Of a stretch of DNA of 64,000 nucleotides, positions 33,730 to 44,396 are shown piece by piece; the stretch's first letter is position 1, and each line of letters begins with the position of its first letter. The stretch is from Gonatopus flavifemur. Its lineage: Eukaryota; Arthropoda; Insecta; Hymenoptera; Dryinidae. The notes under the pieces were generated by a model that was not told the origin of the DNA, did no database searches, and was given only the letters and a program-made list of their open reading frames with translations. Where the stretch lies: assembly GCA_018340375.1 (NCBI GenBank), contig JAFFJZ010000009.1:11858501-11922500 (forward strand), read 5' to 3'. The translations under genes and the position numbers were made by a program.

Positions 33730-34182
33730 CACTTAACACTCGCGAATTAAAGAACGATACGACACACTTCCCGAGATAAACTTTACGAATTATTAATATA
33801 GAACACGCGACGTGAATCGGGAACAAGCTGTACGATGACAGTTTTTGAACAACCTCTCGAGTGACTGTTTTGGATCGCAGTATCGAAGTATCGAAGTATC
33901 GAATTATCGAATGCGCGGAAATAGGAACAGCCTGCGTTCTGAACAAGAGAGAGGTATGAATCGTGACAAACGCTCGCGTCCGCTAGGATCGTGGTAGTCT
34001 CCTGCGTGAGAAATGAACCCTTTCGGGACTATGGAGAGGTGCCAGTGCGGGTATCATCACTTCTCGATCAGGTCTAGTCTATTAACATTAGACGTTCGGC
34101 TGAAAAGGTGAGAGAGTTCAGGTCGTTGTACCCAGTACACGGCTTTGTACATAGGTTTTGCGTAGGGGAGGTGGTCGACGGT
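33730..34182. other. no gene seen
   Basis: Unassigned sequence between the satellite-bearing unit and the LINE tail. A triple GTATCGAA repeat (about 33880-33905) is the only local structure. Confidence 0.3.
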
Positions 34183-34528
34183 TATAGATAGATAGATAGA
34201 TAGATATGTTTATTTATGTTCTAGGATGAACATCCTGTGGAACAATTGAGAAAGAAGTATAAACAATAACAAAGATATTATATACAAAAATACTTATATA
34301 TATACAGCATTAAACCAACAGCCCGAAAAGCAAAAAGAAGGCAGAATGAATGAACTTAAAAATAAAGATGAAATGAGAATGAGAGTGAGGATGAGATTAC
34401 AAAGGTGTGAGAAATGAAAATACAGATATAAGATAAAGATACAATAGTTATAAATGCGCAGAATGAAGATGAAGGCAAGAAAAGCGTAAGATGAACCACG
34501 ATGAACCTACTTGAAAAGGAGTATATGT

Positions 34529-37330
34529 CTATGAGTGAGAAAGGGTGGAGGTGAGCAAGAAGTCATAATACCTCTTTTTGAAGACGTTAGGGGAAGAGCT
34601 ACACTTGATGTTATCTGGGATCTTGTTCCAGAGTTTACTACCTGTTATCAAAAAAGATTTTTGATATGTGGTAGTACGATGCAGTGGTATTTTAAGGAGC
34701 CCCCTATTCGATCTAGTGCAACGAATTGCATCAGAGGTACCAAAGTTAAAACGATCGTAAAGAAAAGGAGGATCCTTGAAAGCAAATAGATGATGCAAGT
34801 ACGACCCCAGGAAAAATTTCCGTCGCTCAGAAAGTTTGAGCCAGCCGAGGCGCGTGAAGAAAGGAGAGATCTTGACATCTTTCCTGAGATTGAAAATAAA
34901 CCGCACGCAGGCATTCAGTTTACGCTGCAGACGTATACTGTCTCCTTTGGAGAGATCAGTGAGAACTAAGCAACAATAATCAAAATAGGGTATAACTAGC
35001 GTTGAAATCAGTTTAGTTCTCATCTGGATAGAGAGTGCGTTGCCATTAAGTCGCAATTGGTAGAGTGCGCACGAGACTTTCCTGCAGACAGAAGTTACTT
35101 GCTCATTCCAATTGAGAGAAGGTGTCAGAATAATCCCAAGCGATTTAAGCGAAGAGACAAGATTTATAGGGGTGCCCTGAAGTATGATGTCCGGTAAGGA
35201 GCGAAGAGAAATATCGTTGACGTAACGTGGAGAACCAAGGATCATGCAATTGGTTTTCAAGGGGTTCAGAATTAGGTAGTTGGTGGAGCACCAGCTGGCA
35301 ATTCTCTGTATATCGTCATTCAATTTCGAGATACATTCGTCTATGAGAAAAGGTGAAGTATGCAAATAAATATAAAAGTCATCAGCGAATTTAAAGAGTT
35401 TACAATGGTGAATAATCGAATTTATGTCGGTGACATACAGTGCGAATAAGAGAGGGCCCAGGCGAGAGCCTTGGGGAACACCTGAGGTAACTGGAGTCCA
35501 TTCGGAGCAACCTTTAGAGCTTCTAACTGATTGCGTGCGACCAGATAGATAGGACCAAAACCACTTCAGCACGGGGGTAGATATATTGAAAGGAGCGAGT
35601 TTTTGTATAAGCAAAGAGTGGTTAACGGTATCAAAAGCTCTTGAGAAATCAAACCCCACCAAAAGAGTGATCATGCGCTTATCAATCGCTTCACGAACAT
35701 CATCAGTCAATTTTAAAAGAGCAGTTTGAGTGGAGCGGTGTTTGATGAATCCACACTGATATTGGTCAAGTAGAGAATTCTTGGTCAAAAAATCACACAA
35801 GAAGTGATGGACGATCTTTTCAAGTATTTTAGATGACTCACAGAGAATGGAGATAGGGCGAAAATCACGTGGAGTTTGTGGAGATCTTGTTTTAGGTATA
35901 GGTGTAATGAAGGAGCGTTTCCACGCCATAGGAAAGAGAGATAGCATGAGAGAGGAATCGAATAAGGTCAGTAGGAATGGAAAAATGGACGGAGCGATCA
36001 GGTTAAGGAATCGACCAGGAAGCCCATCTGGAGGAATAGTATTTGAGTTAGAAAAATGATAGAAATGTAGCAGATCATGAGGAGTCAAGTGAGGGAAAAA
36101 GAAAAGGTTATCACTGTAGCCGAGACTTTGGTCGAGAATGGGCGGTGGAGGACAGGCCGGATGAAAGCCAGCAGAGAAGTGTAAACTAAGCTCGTTCACA
36201 CAAAATTTATCCGCGGGCGGATGATTACTATTAGATTTGATTATTCTCAGGGTACGAAGTTCTCTCCAAAGTGTGCGTGAGTCGGGAGTGCCCATCAATC
36301 TGTCGTTATAATATTGACGCTTCGCATTCCTGAGAGAAGTAACAACGTTGTTCCTTAGTCGTGTGAAGAGTAGATGACATTCAGGATTTCTTGTGCGGAG
36401 ATATGTCCTCCTCGCAGTGTTACGTTCACGGATGAGATTACGAATCTCCTGAGTTATCCAGGGAGAAGGAGGACGTCTGGGAGTGAACCTTCTGATCGGT
36501 ACTTCACTATTGTATAGATCAGTGAGATAATCATGGAAAACCCCAACACACTCATCAATATTTGTAATACCCGAGTTCCCGATGTTCAGCAAAATCAATG
36601 GTATATCAATATCTTGCCCATTGATACGCGAGTAATCACGCACAGAGACGATCTGCTGTTGACTTATGGGTAGATTGAAAGAGTATTCAATTGAGATCAT
36701 GTCATGCCGAGATAGAAAAGGCATTTCCTTTTGTTCATGGTCAATCACTTTAGAGAGATCGTCCACTACACATAAGTCAAGCGAGGTAGAAGAGATGGAC
36801 GTGTGATGAGTGGGGCCGTAGGGGACAATGGCCAGATTCAGACTAGAGAGTTTTTTACGGAGATAAGTACTATCAGGAGATGAACGGCACAAGTCGGTGT
36901 TCCAGTCACCCATAATGATTTTGTCGTGATAGTCAGTACTCGGTGTAGAGATCACCGTTTCCAAATTAGCAAATCCTATTTTCGGAGGTCTGTAAACTAC
37001 ACCAATGAGTACTTTGCGCATACACGTGCTGGAAACCTGGACGAATAGATATTCGGGTTGTGGACAAGTGGCATCGTACTCAGATTTCTGTATAATTTTG
37101 TATTGGAGATCCTGTTTAATATAGAGACAGACCCCCCCGCCAATACGACCCACCCTATCGCAACGAAAGACCACATATCCATCCAATGAGCAGAATGAGT
37201 CATCCATGTCACTCCTAAACCAGGTCTCAGATACCGCAATAACATCGTACTTATTCGGATTCTCAGTGCAGAAAAAATCAGAGAATTCATCAAAATGAGC
37301 CATAAGTGATTGTGCATTAACATGACACAT
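34529..37330 (-). CDS. LINE ORF2: AP endonuclease and reverse transcriptase
   Basis: The 933-codon frame has no stop. Residues 1-220 form the apurinic-type endonuclease (CHVNAQSLMAHFDEF, VIAVSETWF, IIMGDWNTDL, LSRHDMISIEYSF). The reverse transcriptase follows from about residue 440, with PPDGLPGRFLN, FRPISILCESSKILEK, QYQCGFIKHRSTQTALLKL, FDFSRAFDTVNHSLL, SGVPQGSRLGPLLFALYV and catalytic FADD at 648-651. The C-terminal thumb region has RLQRKLNACVRFIFNLRKD. In the cell it would nick DNA and copy element RNA at the nick. The frame may extend a little upstream of the first Met. The clade is CR1/Jockey-like at the level readable here. Confidence 0.92.
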   Translation of the reverse strand: MCHVNAQSLMAHFDEFSDFFCTENPNKYDVIAVSETWFRSDMDDSFCSLDGYVVFRCDRVGRIGGGVCLYIKQDLQYKIIQKSEYDATCPQPEYLFVQVSSTCMRKVLIGVVYRPPKIGFANLETVISTPSTDYHDKIIMGDWNTDLCRSSPDSTYLRKKLSSLNLAIVPYGPTHHTSISSTSLDLCVVDDLSKVIDHEQKEMPFLSRHDMISIEYSFNLPISQQQIVSVRDYSRINGQDIDIPLILLNIGNSGITNIDECVGVFHDYLTDLYNSEVPIRRFTPRRPPSPWITQEIRNLIRERNTARRTYLRTRNPECHLLFTRLRNNVVTSLRNAKRQYYNDRLMGTPDSRTLWRELRTLRIIKSNSNHPPADKFCVNELSLHFSAGFHPACPPPPILDQSLGYSDNLFFFPHLTPHDLLHFYHFSNSNTIPPDGLPGRFLNLIAPSIFPFLLTLFDSSLMLSLFPMAWKRSFITPIPKTRSPQTPRDFRPISILCESSKILEKIVHHFLCDFLTKNSLLDQYQCGFIKHRSTQTALLKLTDDVREAIDKRMITLLVGFDFSRAFDTVNHSLLIQKLAPFNISTPVLKWFWSYLSGRTQSVRSSKGCSEWTPVTSGVPQGSRLGPLLFALYVTDINSIIHHCKLFKFADDFYIYLHTSPFLIDECISKLNDDIQRIASWCSTNYLILNPLKTNCMILGSPRYVNDISLRSLPDIILQGTPINLVSSLKSLGIILTPSLNWNEQVTSVCRKVSCALYQLRLNGNALSIQMRTKLISTLVIPYFDYCCLVLTDLSKGDSIRLQRKLNACVRFIFNLRKDVKISPFFTRLGWLKLSERRKFFLGSYLHHLFAFKDPPFLYDRFNFGTSDAIRCTRSNRGLLKIPLHRTTTYQKSFLITGSKLWNKIPDNIKCSSSPNVFKKRYYDFLLTSTLSHS

Positions 37331-37384
37331 TCTTAACGAACGGAAAACTTCATCAGAGTGAGAGTTTGAGGGTCGAATCGGGAG

Positions 37385-37877
37385 TCACCTAAGTTGATCA
37401 AAGTCCCTGTTAGATGAGATGACGATAACATTTGAGGTATTATCTTTTTTCACCAGAATACGTCCATTCCTCGACCAAGTATGGAGATATCCTTTAGACT
37501 TCGCAACTTTCTTAGTTTCTGCGAGAAGAGAGGCTATATCAGACGGCAGATATTCATTAAGATAAAGCCTAGACTTAGGTAGAGAGGGATTAATATCAGA
37601 CGCGTCGACTCATCCTGTAGAACGTTTGGCCTCAAGTATTTTCGTTCGGAGAGAAGGATAATCAAGCTCCATAAGGATGGTACGTGGACGCGATGTAGTT
37701 TTGGTGGAGCGAAGACGAAATGCTCTCACAATGTTAGATTGGGTGATCTGAACATTAAGATGAGCCAAGACATCCATGATACGGCTCGGAATGAATTCAT
37801 CAGGTTATACACCGTCAAAGAGTAAACGCTGGTTAGGGAATTTCTGGACAAAGACGGACACACTCCTCTTTGGGCCG
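37385..37877 (-). pseudogene. LINE ORF1 C-terminal part with two stops
   Basis: Reading back from the TGA at 37385-37387, the frame gives the conserved ORF1 tail: RLYLNEYLPSDIASLLAETK, then KVAKSKGYLHTWSRNGRILV and KKDNTSNVIVIS, as found after the RNA-binding region of many LINE ORF1 proteins. In-frame TGA (about 37609-37611) and TAA (about 37805-37807) interrupt the upstream part, which still reads VFVQKFPNQRLLFDGV and EFIPSRIMDVLAHLNVQITQ. The N-terminal part is cut by the foldback at 37878-38004. Confidence 0.8.
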
Positions 37878-38004
37878 TAGCGGGGATGGGGGCCAAATCA
37901 ACGAAAAGACAAATCAACGAAATCAGTGTTTGAAAAGAGAGAGTGTGACGTACCTCTCTTTTCAACCAACTTTTCGTTGATTTGGTTTTTCGTTGATTTC
38001 GCCC
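37878..38004. repeat. foldback at the ORF1 junction
   Basis: GGGCCAAATCAACGAAAAG then CAAATCAACGAAATCA on the left pairs with TTTCGTTGATTTGG and TTTCGTTGATTTCGCCCC on the right. A second stem, TTTGAAAAGAGAG / CTCTCTTTTCAA, encloses a 12-base loop. It separates the recognisable ORF1 tail from possible ORF1 start sequence beyond 38004. Confidence 0.65.
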
Positions 38005-38200
38005 CATCCCATAGCGACAAAGCGCAGCCGACCATGGGAATTAGCTAGTAGCCACCCTCTTACGGCTGAAAACACGACGAGGCCACTCTCTCGCGGCCAG
38101 AATAATTCCGAAGCCTGTGATGGGTCGGATAGTGAAAAGTCACTAGAATCACTGGGGCAGATAATCAAGTTTTGATATTTCGATCGCGGTCAAAGAAAGC

Positions 38201-41200
38201 TCCTTTGTCTTAACGTTTCACATTCCGTCCAATTGCGTACGCGAAATATTCGTTTACAGATTTCGGTAGCATCATCGATTTATCCCGTCAGAACGGGTCA
38301 ATTTCCGGTTGAAGTCCGGACTTATAAGTCTATAAGTGTATGATTTAATACGTTTGTAACTAAGAAGTTAGATTGGTTATTTCTTGTGTATCTAAGTTTA
38401 AGTTTGATTTGAATTCATGTTCTGTACCAAAACTTCCTTGATTAAGCAGAGTCCTGCGAAATCACAATAAATATTGTAATTTAACCTATTTGATTTCGTT
38501 TTTTTTAATAATCTGTGACCTGCGTTCCCCAAGTGACTTTTCAAGAACCCTGGAATCCGACGAGCCAGAGGCATTTAAGGTCTTCGATTAGAGATGATTA
38601 AAATCATCAACGCATGCATTTAGAGTCACTTTGAAACGTCACAAACAGAGCACGGTCCAAATTGGATCAACTGTTTATATTCAACTGCTGTTTCTCATAA
38701 CTCAAAACCGATGAGAGATATGTCAAGAGAATTTTTAGGGAATATTTGAGAAATTGTAAAATCTTACCAACGGTATATTGTACAAGGCGGTCGATTGACA
38801 TCAGAGAATCCGATGTAATGAGAAGAAAGAGGGATCTGACTTGAGTGACCCTTTCCTACACAGTATAAAAGTGTTTCTTTGAATCTAACGAATCGTTATT
38901 TGCATAAGTGGAGACAAATATTATATCAACGGAAATAATTATTTCTTCATGTAAAAAAATGTATGCTCTGGAATAAGAAGTAAATAATAAGTTTGTTCAA
39001 ACTAACAAAATATTGATTTCAGCCAAAGAAATATTTATTCCAACCTATCCAAATAACGATTTCTTAAATTCAAAGGAATACTTTCATCTGGATACTTATT
39101 GTGAGAATAATAATGACAAGTATTGGATTCCAATACTTTTTGATTGAAAGAAAGTTTCTGCACCTAACACTTTCGAATATTATTTTCGCAAAAAATATTC
39201 AAGCTAATATTGTTTTGTAAGGGAAGTGGGGACCCCTCTAATTGTGGGGGCCCCTAGGCGGTGCTTAGTCCGCCCATATGGTGAATCCGATACTGCTTAG
39301 TGTTGACTGGACCATAAAATTGTTTCCTAGCGGATGATTCTGCAATGTCGTTCAACTAATGAAATTCCTACCACAGTTTAATGTCTGTATAATCGTGACA
39401 TTCAGTGCGATAAATATATTTATTCATTAACAATTACCTTAATCGTCTGTGTGACCAAATTCAGTTAGCTGAACGAGTATCTTATGTTCTTTCGTTTATG
39501 AATTCAGTTGGAATTGTACACCACCGCAACCAATGCATAATGCTGAAATTACTTCTATTCATCTTCAAAATGAAAAATAAACAAATATCACGGATATTAT
39601 GGTTATAACCATAATATGTATACATCCAAAATCTAAACCATTACTTCGAAAATACAGACGAAGTGTATGAAACAATTATATGCCTGAAATGGAAACATAA
39701 GTTTAGGAAACTCGGTGTAATCAGACATTGCTTTCAGTGATGGACAATTTCTCTCAAGTTTTACGTCGAAAAATTATTCTTTGAGTGATTCGAGATATAC
39801 GTTTCACATTACCGCAACAAGAGGTTGACAATGAAAATTGTAACAGGGAATGTAGCGAAGTCTGAGGGAAAGGAGATTCAAAATTTCCTCTTGTTTCATA
39901 ATCAGAAAAACAAAGATCTTTTCATCCTCTCTCTTCTCCACGAATTTTCTTTTCTCTTCCGCAATCAGTACCTCCCAGCCATTTGTCAGAAATTATTAAG
40001 AGATTTTTCCACTGATCTGTATCGAGAACTCTGTTCTCAAGCTGTAATTGAATATAACGAGGTAGAATTTTGTCAGTGTTAATATTCAACCTTCAATACT
40101 TTTACCGCTTCGAAACAAACTTCACGTTGCGAGATAAAACTTGGTTATTCCGTAGCCTCATTTTGTTTATGAAGTATATCAAGTGATTTGAAGTGTGTGT
40201 TTTGTTCATTTTGTATGTGGAATGTACATCAATTCGAAGAATAATTTCGCTTACAATTGAAAAAACATGTATTTTGGTCTTCTTTTCCATATGGTTTTGA
40301 TTCGAAGAAGAGACCAAACTATTTTTCAAACTCAAATACATTTCCTAGGATACTTCACATTTCTCCACATTCAACGGAGATTCAAGTTTCGTGTTTCAAA
40401 CTCGTTCATTTGGGAATTTGCAATTGCCTGAACCGCTGATGACGATAACTGAGCACGTGAACGTGATTCGGATATCATCCATGTACGCACCATAATCATC
40501 ATTATAATTATCCATAGAAATGTATTCTTCACGGAGCAAGGAACAACCAACATCAGAGAGGCACGCACACTGAAGTAAGAGACGTAAAACCTCCCATAAG
40601 GTTCTGTTAGGAGGGTCGTTTTCGTTATCTTCAGTGAAGTTTGCTTTTGAGCGTCAACACAAATTGTCGCCCCCGGATGACTGGAGAGTCAGCTCGACTC
40701 CGGAACCGGTTCTAAAAATATCGAATCACCTCTCTCCTCTGCTTCCCACTATTCGTGAGATTCTCTACACGTGTACAAATATCTACAAGCTCGCGCGCCT
40801 TTTTCACTTCTCACTTTGGTTCAGAAACCAAAGACAAAAATACGTGATGAATGTTTCATCTATAGCGCGTTTTCGGGTGTCGCGTTCGTGTTTCGTTGCA
40901 TGGATGCAAACAGAGGGAGAGGGAAAAATGACAGAGAGAAAGAGAGTAAGAAAGAAGACAGCTGGAAAAGAGGAAAAGTGACTTTTGTCAGATGCCATTA
41001 CGGTGTACATAGCGTACTGAGCGCGAGGAAAAATGAAGGAAAAAGAGGTGGGGCAAAAAAACAAAACTGCCTGTGTACAAGTTCATAATAACACAATATG
41101 TTCGTTCTGTGGTAAAAAAAAGAGAGAACGGATGCATGAATGGGGTATATATGGGAAAGATTTTTTCAGATAAGAAGGGTAGAGTCATTTATTACTGGTA

Positions 41201-42040
41201 TGGAAAACAAAATATCAAGCGAGAACTTGAAATGGACAGCATTCGAATTTCGTTATGGTAGCTGAAAAGAATTCTTCTCAATTGTTATGAAAGAGTTGAT
41301 GAAGAATATATGTAACGAATGCAAGTGAGATTTGATTGAAATAAGTTGAATTTCTGTTGTATTTGAGTTGTCTTTGATTCCGTTGGAAATTTATTTTTTC
41401 GCTTCGTTCTTTAAAAAATATATTATTTCATGTAATTCCTCATGAACTCAATCGAAATACGAATGATCGGAATAGTAGGATTGTAATGAGTTTTCTGCTT
41501 ATCCAATGAATGAGACATTCAGGTGCCAAAAATTTTCCCCAAAAAGTGAAAATGTATTCTCATGAAAAAGATTCCGTAGAATTCAAAGAACTAATTTTGT
41601 AAAGCTGCGTCAAGGGTGAATTTATTCAGAGTCACAACGACCAAAACAGTCAAAAAAGGTTGTTTTGCGTATGAAAAGGAACGAAACGATCAGCAATTCT
41701 GAAATAATGCATAGTTGAGTACCTTGAAAGAATGAACAAAACAAACTGTCAGTGATCATAAATTAGAAACAGTGAATTATTCATCAAGAGGGGAAAGTGA
41801 GAAGTTTCTAAGGAATATGGAGCCTCGCTCAACCGAATGTAAAAACCATACTATTTGAATATATTTTAGATTGTCAGTACTGTAAATTCAAGTGCGGAGC
41901 CTGTTCAAGGTATCGGTGGAAGGAGTGGCTGTTGTGGGCCTCAACTGCCAAGGAAGCCTTATTGGCAACGGGGTCTCTTATGTATTTCATAAGTCTGCTC
42001 TTGCAATCCTACTCTCTGAATTTGAAACAGTGAAATCTCA
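38201..42040. other. long stretch without a supported gene
   Basis: There is no convincing exon. AATAAATATTG at 38467 with a T-run could be a polyadenylation signal of an unknown unit. Around 39825-40080 an 85-codon frame is open but has no homologue that I recognise and no splice sites. At 40.58-41.1 kb GC and CpG content rises (CTCGCGCGCC, TGTCGCGTTCG), which may mark a promoter or decayed exon. At 41.87-42.04 kb there is no feature besides GC-richer words. Confidence 0.3.
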
Positions 42041-42043
42041 CTG

Positions 42044-42219
42044 ACTGCAGCAGTGATGCCAGGAAAAAGAAGTGCGGACCGAAAAATCAGCCCCTCCATT
42101 GTTCACACAATGACACGTTCGTATACGTGTGACTCATATGTATACGAAAGTTTCATCGTGTGCACGGTAGAGCTGATTTTTCGGTCCACACCGTCTTTCC
42201 TATCATCACTGGACTGCAG
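42044..42219. mobile_element. hairpin MITE, ACTGCAG ends
   Basis: ACTGCAGCAGTGATGCCAGG and GTGCGGACCGAAAAATCAGC on the left pair with GCTGATTTTTCGGTCCACAC and ATCATCACTGGACTGCAGT on the right. The loop is about 80 bases and contains a CGTATACG palindrome. No frame and no clear duplication are seen. Confidence 0.6.
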
Positions 42220-42360
42220 TCCCAGGCAGAAGGCCAACATCAATTTTATATGAAATTGATATCTAGCCGATCAATATTACGTGAACAAAATTTGGTCAGC
42301 TATTTCAAGATCGACACTCTTTTTCAACCTATTTTCGATATCTTTTGAAAGCACACTATA

Positions 42361-44392
42361 CAGGGTGGGGCATTTAAAGTGTCGCGGGCGTTTTTTCCAA
42401 AAATAAAATGAGATACGAGAAAATTTTTCGGACAAAAATTGTAGGGTATCGAGGGGGACATCCGATGGTGGCCTTGGCTTTGACCTCAAATCTCATCTTC
42501 AAGGGCATTCTGAGGTCAACTCTTGTTTTTTAAATAGCATCTCATATTTTTTACTGCAGATTTGGATTCTAGGTCAAAAACCAAGAAACTTTTGTCTGAA
42601 CCATTTTCCTGAAATCCGCAAAGATGGCGCTCTAATCGATATTGTTCCATACTGAATCTGACATTAGAATAACTCGAAAACGAAGGGTCTTGGAGGAGAA
42701 TGTTTCGGACAAAAGTTGTCTGATTCCAAGGGGGACCCCTTGAACTGAAACGGAGGTGATGGGGTATAACAGACAAAACACAACACATTTCAATCGTCTA
42801 CATCACTTGGATAATTTTAATGCAGTAGATGCTCAAAATGATGGCCTTCGACTTCAATACACATTTCAAAACGTTTTACAAAAGATTGCTGAACTCGTGC
42901 TAAAATATCTTCATTGATGCTCGCGCATGCATTGATGATTCGTTGACGCATATTCTCAGGTGTAGTCGGTGCTTGTTGATAAACTGTATCTTTTATGTAT
43001 CCCCATAAAAAAAAATCTGGAGAAGTAAGATCCGGAGAACGGGCAGGCCAATGAACTGGTCCACGACGTCCTATCCATCGTCCAGGATAATCTCTGTCCA
43101 ATATTTCTCGAGCTGTGACTGCATAATGGGATGGACAACCATCGTGTTGATACCACATATTCAATCGTTCCTGAATAGGTATGTCTTCAAGTAATGTTGG
43201 AAGTACTTGATCTAAGAAATGTCTGTACTTCTCTCCATTTAGCGTATCTGCAATGAAGTACGGTCCAATTACTCGAGATCGAAAAATACCACACCAAACA
43301 TTCACAGCCCATTGTCTTTGATGCTCTACTTGACGTAACCATCTTGGATTTTCTGTCGCCCAGTAATGCATATTATGTCGATTTACTTGACCATGATTGG
43401 TGAACGTCGACTCATCAGAAAATAATATGTTGATGAAGTTGTTATTGTGCATTTGCGCTAGACCCCATCGACAAAACTGTACACGATTTTCGAAATCATC
43501 ACCGTGAAGGTCTTGATGCAAACAAATGTGATACGGATGGAATTTGTGACGTTTCAGTATTCGAAGAACACTTCTTCGAGAAATTCCCGAATGGAGTTCA
43601 ATTTCACGAGAGCTCACGTGTGGATTATTGGCTACTGCAGCTAGTACATTAACTTCCTTATTTTCTCCGCTAACAGTTCTCATTCGATGTCGTTTTTCCC
43701 TTGTAACACTTCCCGTTTCTGAAAATAATTTTGTAATGCGTTGAAAATACCTAATGGATGGCGTTGTTCTTTCAGGAAATCGTTCTGCATACAAGTCATA
43801 TGCTTGTCTGGGGTTCTTATGCACTTCACCGTAAATGTAGATCATATCGATCTTTTCAGAAACCGTCTATCGGATATCCATGATTTTCAATTTGTCATAA
43901 ACCAAGTAATAATCAAATGTAACTGACAAACTGACTTTCAAAATCGTGAATTTTCACTGAACCCCGTCGTTTGTTTACATCGCGTGAGCTCTGAATGGTG
44001 GTAATGTAGACGATTGAAATGTGTTGTGTATTGACAACTTTTGTACGAAACATTCTTTTGCAAGACCCTTCGTTTTCGAGTTATTCAAATGTCAGATTCA
44101 AAATGGAACAATATCGATTAGAGCGCCATTTTTGCGGATTTTAGGAAAATGGTTCAGACAAAAGTTTCTTGGTTTTTGACCTAGAATCCAAATCTGCAGT
44201 AAAAAATATGAGATGCTATTTAAAAAATAAGAGTCGATCTCAGAATGCCCTTGAAGATGAGATTTGAAGTCAAAGCCAAGGCCACCATCGGATGTCCCCC
44301 TCGGTACCCTACAACTTTTGTCCGAAAAATTTTCTCGTATCTCACTTTATTTTTGGAAAAAACGCCCGCGACACTTCAAATGCCCCACCCTG
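42361..44392 (-). mobile_element. DD41D transposon, copy A
   Basis: The ends are CAGGGTGGGGCATTTAAAGT and its near-perfect complement, within inverted repeats that continue for about 350 bases (GCCCTTGAAGATGAGATTTG, CTAGAATCCAAATCTGCAGT). TATA flanks both ends (42357-42360 and 44393-44396). Length is 2032 bp. The transposase carries one early nonsense codon. Copy B (56035-58043) is nearly identical in reverse orientation but lacks 23 bases in one terminal repeat. Confidence 0.93.
42817..43881 (-). pseudogene. DD41D transposase, nonsense at codon 5
   Basis: Starting at the same ATG as the intact copy, the frame reads MDIR, then TAG where copy B has TAC, then continues open to the end. From the next Met (43845), 342 codons remain, which would lack only the first dozen residues. 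All catalytic motifs are kept: LFSDESTF, YQHDGCPSHYA, SPDLTSPDFFLWGYIKD. The two copies differ by few residues (VQF against SQF; FTNHG against FINHG). Whether a re-start could yield protein is unknown, so it is called a pseudogene with reservation. Confidence 0.75.
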
Positions 44393-44396
44393 TATA

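Larger units (their letters stand above)
34183..38200 (-). mobile_element. non-LTR retrotransposon 2, ORF2 intact
   Basis: The minus-strand element ends in a (TATC)n microsatellite tail (34183-34206 as GATA on the plus strand), a known LINE 3' feature. A complete endonuclease/reverse transcriptase frame is preceded by a degraded ORF1 and a foldback of about 125 bp. The 5' edge is uncertain. The intact ORF2 suggests a relatively recent copy, but the damaged ORF1 argues against autonomous movement. Confidence 0.85.

Noticed and set aside
38460..38580. Possible LTR 3' end (AATAAA-like signal, T-run, then GC-richer sequence)
   Set aside because: No matching second LTR, primer-binding site or gag/pol sequence nearby.
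39825..40082. 85-codon plus-strand frame
   Set aside because: Codons are open, but there is no recognised similarity, no splice sites and AT-biased chance length; kept only as a note in the intergenic entry.
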